Shown in pieces: positions 15,510 through 19,045 of a stretch of 19,045 nt of DNA. The first letter of the stretch is position 1. Every line of letters begins with the position of its first letter. A program made the translations under genes and the position numbers. Source of the stretch: Nitrospira sp. (GTDB taxonomy: Bacteria; Nitrospirota; Nitrospiria; Nitrospirales; Nitrospiraceae); assembly GCA_015904055.1 (NCBI GenBank), contig JABMDE010000090.1, forward strand, positions 1 through 19,045, in the 5' to 3' direction. The notes beneath the pieces are model-generated. The model was not told the DNA's origin. It did not search any database and worked only from the letters and a program-made list of their open reading frames with translations.

Positions 15510-15556
15510 TGTGTCGGCTCAGCCTGGGCATCGCGGCACTCAGGCGCTGCCCGGGC

Positions 15557-15640
15557 TCATCGTTCCGCCAGCATTATTCCAGCAATCTCGTCCTGATCCG
15601 CTTCTTCGAAGCAGGCCTCAAACACATGCAGGCCACTCAT
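15557..15640 (-). CDS. Tiny open frame directly after the motE-like gene (doubtful)
   Basis: This is a 27-residue frame that starts 4 bp after the motE-like stop: MSGLHVFEACFEEADQDEIA and 7 more. The composition is acidic and protein-like, but there is no ribosome site and I recognise no family. The same frame runs upstream into motE in the +1 register, so it could also be a lost or frameshifted C-terminal extension. It may be chance. Confidence 0.12.
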   Translation of the reverse strand: MSGLHVFEACFEEADQDEIAGIMLAER

Positions 15641-15644
15641 CGGA

Positions 15645-16388
15645 TTACGGTTTTTGTGCAAGCAGCTGTACGCTGAGCTTGGCCGCGTGCTCCGGCTTGA
15701 CCTGAGCAAGAATCGCCGCAGCCGATTTTGTTTTGACAAGACGGAGGATCTCGATCGCTTTCTGATCAGGCATCCGCTCCAACCTGACGGCCGCGTCCTC
15801 TGACGGCATCGCCTCATACATCTTGGCAAGCTGACTCTTCTGCGCCTGCGCAAGGCGTTCCTTGGGCAACTGTTGATCCGCCTTCGCACGCACACTTTCA
15901 ATCCGTTTTTCCAGCCCTTCATTCTTCGCCAGGACTTTTTCGACCTCGGCCCGCACCATCATGAGACGCTCTTCGTTCTGGCGAACAGCATCTTCTCGCC
16001 GGTCGAGATCGCGCTTTCGCAAATCCAGCATCCCGATGACTTCTCGTGGCACATCGAGCGCCGGTCCCTGTGTCGGCGGTGCAAGCAAGCGGATACCCTC
16101 ACTCTCATCGAATGCTGCGTCTTGCGCATCGGCAGAAAGGGCCGACGGAACAGCCTGCGAGGCCACCGTCTGTGCCGCAGCAGCAGCCGGCCGCAGTTTG
16201 TCTTTCGGATGATTGGATGCTTGCCCCAGTTGCACCATGATCCATAAGAGAATGGTGGAACCGACGACGCCGCCGGCAATCGTCCACAGCAAGGACCGCC
16301 GTTGAGACGGCGCCAGGGCCGCCTTCGACCGGACGGCACGGCTGAGAAAAATACCATCTCCTCTAGATCGCGCTGATTGAGTATTCAT
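15645..16388 (-). CDS. MotE-family protein (MgtE_N-like domain, flagellar)
   Basis: The product is 247 residues. It has a basic cytoplasmic N-terminus, one transmembrane helix at about 33-54 (SLLWTIAGGVVGSTILLWIM), an Ala-rich linker, a charged coiled coil at about 122-172 (LRKRDLDRREDAVRQNEERL and on) and a C-terminal MgtE_N-like helical domain at about 184-247 (MYEAMPSEDAAVRLERMPDQ, then ILAQVKPEHAAKLSVQLL). In the family, MotE proteins are inner-membrane/periplasmic partners of the stator protein MotC or related flagellar parts; the fold resembles the FliG N-domain. The ATG overlaps the fliJ stop as ATGA, so it belongs to the fliHIJ unit. No stator genes lie in the window, so the exact role is inferred. 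A strong terminator follows. Confidence 0.8.
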   Translation of the reverse strand: MNTQSARSRGDGIFLSRAVRSKAALAPSQRRSLLWTIAGGVVGSTILLWIMVQLGQASNHPKDKLRPAAAAAQTVASQAVPSALSADAQDAAFDESEGIRLLAPPTQGPALDVPREVIGMLDLRKRDLDRREDAVRQNEERLMMVRAEVEKVLAKNEGLEKRIESVRAKADQQLPKERLAQAQKSQLAKMYEAMPSEDAAVRLERMPDQKAIEILRLVKTKSAAAILAQVKPEHAAKLSVQLLAQKP

Positions 16389-16828
16389 GACACACCCCTT
16401 CTGGCAGGATGCTGAAACATACGGCCGGCTGCTTCATCCATGGCCTGCTGCTCCCGTCGGTTCAGCTCGGCATCATGCGCCTCCCGTTGCCGTTCGAGAA
16501 GGCGATCGAGTATTTTACGTTCCTGGGTCGCTTCAACAAGACGGGCATGGGCACTGCTCCACATCTCGGTCAGGTGGCCGACCGTACTGCGCGCCTGTAT
16601 CAATGCTGCCCGTTGTACATCCAGACGTCCCAGCCATTCCCACAACGCCTCAATAACCAACCCCTGCTCCGCCTGGATCCGATAGGCCGATGTATCCGAC
16701 TGAATCTGTGCATCAAGCGCATTGCACCGCTGCTCCATGCTGACTAATTCTTGAGTCACCTGTGCCAGCTCCATCGTGAGCGCTTCCTGTGTCTGTACCC
16801 GCAACTTCCGCAATGAATCGAGTCTCAT
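16385..16828 (-). CDS. fliJ: Flagellar export chaperone FliJ
   Basis: The product is 147 residues and almost entirely charged and helical, with long heptad-like stretches (QEALTMELAQVTQELVSMEQ; ATQERKILDRLLERQREAHD). This matches FliJ in length and in its antiparallel coiled-coil character. In the family, FliJ inserts in the centre of the FliI hexamer, like the gamma subunit of F1-ATPase, and contacts FlhA. Sequence conservation in FliJ is low, so the call leans on position: it overlaps fliI by 4 bp (ATGA) and the motE-like gene by 4 bp. Confidence 0.88.
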   Translation of the reverse strand: MRLDSLRKLRVQTQEALTMELAQVTQELVSMEQRCNALDAQIQSDTSAYRIQAEQGLVIEALWEWLGRLDVQRAALIQARSTVGHLTEMWSSAHARLVEATQERKILDRLLERQREAHDAELNRREQQAMDEAAGRMFQHPARRGVS

Positions 16829-18132
16829 GCTGCGTGCTGCGCCAAGGCGCGTAGCCCTTGAACCGACACACCCAACGCTGCGGACTCCTCAATCCCCTGC
16901 CGAAGATACGCATTGACGGCCTCTTGGGCCTGAACCGCCCGGTCAAGCGTCTTGTTCATGCCCTGCTTATATGCACCGAGCAGGATGAGATCTTCGGACT
17001 GCCGGTATCGAGCGATTAATTCCCGAACCGCTCCGGCCGCATCACCGTGGTCCCGACCGACGATATCGCGCATCACACGGCTGGTACTTTGCAAGAGATC
17101 GATCGCGGGAAAATGGTTCTGCGCCGCCAAGGTGCGTGATAACACGATGTGTCCGTCGAGAATCGACCGCGCGGCATCGGCCACCGGATCCGTCAGATCA
17201 TCTCCGTCGACCAGTACCGTATACAAACCAGTGATGGCGCCTGCGCCGGATCCGGTGCCGACACGCTCCAGCAGTTTGGGCAGCATCGTGAAGACAGACG
17301 GTGTGTAGCCTTTGGTCGCCGGCGGCTCACCGATCGCAAGCCCGACTTCCCGCTGGCTATAGGCCAACCGGGTGAGAGAATCCATCAATAAGAGCACCTG
17401 TTTGCCCGCATCGCGAAAGTATTCGGCCACAGTGGTCGCTACCAGCGCCGCGCGCAGCCGTACCAGCGGCGCTTGATCCGACGTTGCCACGATGACGATC
17501 GACCGTTGAAGCGCGGCAGGTCCCAGATCGCGCTCCAGGAATTCTTTCACCTCGCGCCCGCGTTCACCAATGAGTGCAATGACGTTGACATCGGCATTCG
17601 TGTACCGGCTGATCATTCCCAGCAACACACTCTTCCCGACGCCGGAACCCGAGAAAATTCCCATCTTCTGTCCCTGCCCACATGTCAGAAATCCGTTGAT
17701 GGCGCGGACCCCAAGATCCAGCGGGGTACGGATGCGCGCGCGCTGCAGCGGATTGGGTGGAGCGGCATGGAGCGGATATCGTTCGAGATACGGGATGGCC
17801 CCCTTCTCATCGAGCGGGTGTCCGAGCCCATCGAGAATACGTCCTAATAGGCCAGGCCCAACAGGCAAATGCGCAACCTGGCCGGTCATGGTGATGAGGC
17901 TGCCCGGTCCAATACCCTGCATTTCCCCCAACGGCATCAGCAACACACGATCGCCGCGGAATCCCACCACTTCTGCGGCAATCGACCCGCCGCCATCTTC
18001 CCTGCTGATCTCGCAGAGTTCGCCCACCGTGGTCATCGGTGCATAGCCCTCGATCACGAGGCCGACCGCTTGGGCAACCCGTCCGGAAACGGCGACAGGG
18101 TCGACCCGATCAAGCAGACGACTAAGATTCAT
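16825..18132 (-). CDS. fliI: Flagellum-specific export ATPase FliI
   Basis: At 435 residues this is the family length. An N-terminal beta barrel (about 1-95) is followed by the ATPase core: Walker A SGSGVGKS at 161-168, the catalytic GERGREVKEF at 189-198 (Glu190), Walker B VLLLMDS at 246-252 and the DSLTRLAYSQREVGLAIGEP signature at 251-270. The helical C-terminal domain completes it. In the family, the FliI hexamer is held by FliH at the C-ring and delivers export substrates to the FlhA/FlhB gate. All catalytic motifs are intact. The start overlaps the fliH 3' end by 11 bp and the stop overlaps fliJ by 4 bp. Confidence 0.97.
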   Translation of the reverse strand: MNLSRLLDRVDPVAVSGRVAQAVGLVIEGYAPMTTVGELCEISREDGGGSIAAEVVGFRGDRVLLMPLGEMQGIGPGSLITMTGQVAHLPVGPGLLGRILDGLGHPLDEKGAIPYLERYPLHAAPPNPLQRARIRTPLDLGVRAINGFLTCGQGQKMGIFSGSGVGKSVLLGMISRYTNADVNVIALIGERGREVKEFLERDLGPAALQRSIVIVATSDQAPLVRLRAALVATTVAEYFRDAGKQVLLLMDSLTRLAYSQREVGLAIGEPPATKGYTPSVFTMLPKLLERVGTGSGAGAITGLYTVLVDGDDLTDPVADAARSILDGHIVLSRTLAAQNHFPAIDLLQSTSRVMRDIVGRDHGDAAGAVRELIARYRQSEDLILLGAYKQGMNKTLDRAVQAQEAVNAYLRQGIEESAALGVSVQGLRALAQHAA

Positions 18133-19045
18133 GTTTGGCCCTATTCTTCAATGCACTGCCCAACCGGAGCAGCTGGGTGTCCAATGACGCGTCGATCACA
18201 CGATTGGCGGTCTGGATGAGACAACTTCCCCGCGTGACCGACGCCATCGGCTCGATCTTTACCGTGAGATCAAGATCACGCAGCGCCGCAAGTTCGGCTT
18301 GGGCAGATTCCAACGCCGGCGCATCGGCAGGATGCACCTGAATCACGACGACGCCGGACTCCCGCACGGCCGTCACCGCGGACTTGGCTTGGGCCACGAT
18401 CTGTTCCGTACACGTGGCCGCCGACGCATGGAGAACTTTCGACGCAATGTGAATAGCCAACGCGGCGATCTCGTCTTCCATCGTCCGCTGAAGAGACGCC
18501 TGCGCCTCGGCCAGCTTTCGCATCGCACCGGCAAACAGGGTCCGTTCCTGCCGGCGCTCCTCTTCCGCACACTGTTGGCCCTCTTTCAGTCCCCGCTCGA
18601 ATTCGGTCAAGCCATCCGCTCCCCGTAATGACCCGTCGTCTCCAAATGTTTGAAACGGCAAGCTCGACAGATGGAATGCCCCGGACCGAACAGCCGCATG
18701 TTTGAGAACGGTCTGTTCCGCGCGCAACCGATGAAGCTCCAACAGTCGACGCGCCGTCATCAAAACCACACTATTGTCGACGGGCTTCATCAAAAAGTCG
18801 CTGGCACCGGCCTTCATGGCACGTACCGCGAGTTCGACGGTCGCCGATCCCGTCATCACCACCCCGATGATTCGATGGTCGATTGTCAGCGCCTCTTCCA
18901 GAATCGCGATGCCGTCCTGGTCCGGCAACGACACATCGATGAGCATCAGCGCAGGCGCGGACTGTTTCACCATGGCAATGGCATCCCGCCCCGATCCCGC
19001 AGCCCGAATAGACACCCCTTCAGACCGGAAGAGCTCAAGAAACAA
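18122..19045 (-). CDS. fliH: Receiver domain–FliH fusion, 5' end outside the window
   Basis: This is partial: 307 codons are visible and the frame is open at the right edge. Visible residues 1-110 form most of a response-regulator receiver domain. The phospho-acceptor is Asp37 in LIDVSLPDQDG, with Thr65 in VVMTG and Lys87 in FLMKPVD. The first beta strand and acidic pair must lie beyond the edge. After a linker (about 111-145) comes a FliH domain: the EFERGLKEG start (about 148-156), a charged helix (to about 190) and the C-terminal FliI-binding part with TRGSCLIQTANRVIDASLDT near 275-295. In the family, FliH holds FliI as a dimer and tethers it to FliN. No stop separates the two parts. The 3' end overlaps fliI by 11 bp. 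The fusion suggests phosphorylation control of export; partner kinase unknown. Confidence 0.9.
   Translation of the reverse strand: MFLELFRSEGVSIRAAGSGRDAIAMVKQSAPALMLIDVSLPDQDGIAILEEALTIDHRIIGVVMTGSATVELAVRAMKAGASDFLMKPVDNSVVLMTARRLLELHRLRAEQTVLKHAAVRSGAFHLSSLPFQTFGDDGSLRGADGLTEFERGLKEGQQCAEEERRQERTLFAGAMRKLAEAQASLQRTMEDEIAALAIHIASKVLHASAATCTEQIVAQAKSAVTAVRESGVVVIQVHPADAPALESAQAELAALRDLDLTVKIEPMASVTRGSCLIQTANRVIDASLDTQLLRLGSALKNRAKHES

Larger units (their letters stand above)
14647..15644. other. ~1 kb spacer between the motE-like gene and fliK
   Basis: I find no convincing intact gene here. From right to left it contains a very strong terminator (15472-15509), a possible decayed gene end on the plus strand (15276-15381), a long inverted repeat (14864-14897), smaller inverted repeats around 14827-14841, and a sigma-54-like promoter (14697-14712). 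Open frames on both strands within it lack a ribosome site and look random. It divides the export-ATPase unit from the hook unit. Confidence 0.6.

Overview
The window is a compact flagellar gene cluster. Every confidently recognised gene lies on the minus strand, so it reads from right to left. In transcription order the genes are: a receiver-domain–FliH fusion cut by the right edge, fliI, fliJ, a MotE-like gene, a ~1 kb spacer, fliK, flgD, flgE, a structured 314-bp spacer, fliL, fliM, fliN, fliO, fliP, fliQ, fliR, flhB, flhA, flhF, flhG, and the first codons of a probable fliA cut by the left edge. The moderately high GC, this gene order and the protein sequences suggest a Gram-negative bacterium of the Nitrospirota (Nitrospira-like) or a deltaproteobacterial-type relative. 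That placement is inference; no marker gene is present.

The layout suggests three transcription units. Unit 1 (18122-19045 down to 15645) encodes the export ATPase complex FliH-FliI-FliJ and a MotE-family membrane protein. Its genes overlap by 4-11 bp, and it appears to end at a perfect 17-bp-stem terminator at 15472-15509. Unit 2 (14646 to 10395) encodes the hook-length ruler FliK, hook cap FlgD and hook protein FlgE. A sigma-54-like site lies just upstream of fliK, and a 12-bp-stem hairpin lies 12 bp past flgE. Unit 3 (10080 to the left edge) is preceded by a very good sigma-54 -24/-12 promoter at 10129-10144. It encodes FliL, the C-ring proteins FliM and FliN, the export gate FliO/P/Q/R/FlhB/FlhA, the placement and number regulators FlhF and FlhG, and the start of the probable flagellar sigma factor.

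Together the genes build the export apparatus (FlhA, FlhB, FliOPQR, FliHIJ), the switch (FliM, FliN), the rod-hook stage (FliK, FlgD, FlgE), stator-associated functions (FliL, MotE-like) and the polar number/location system (FlhF, FlhG).

The most unusual feature is the FliH gene. Its N-terminal part is a phospho-receiver domain with the Asp, Thr and Lys active-site positions intact, fused in one frame to a normal FliH C-terminal half. This suggests that flagellar export could be controlled directly by two-component phosphorylation. Other points of interest are the two sigma-54-type promoters at matching distances from fliL and fliK, a cluster of strong palindromes between flgE and fliL, repeat-like intergenic sequence between fliR and fliQ, a possible decayed gene remnant in the 1 kb spacer, and non-canonical motifs in FlhF and FlhG.
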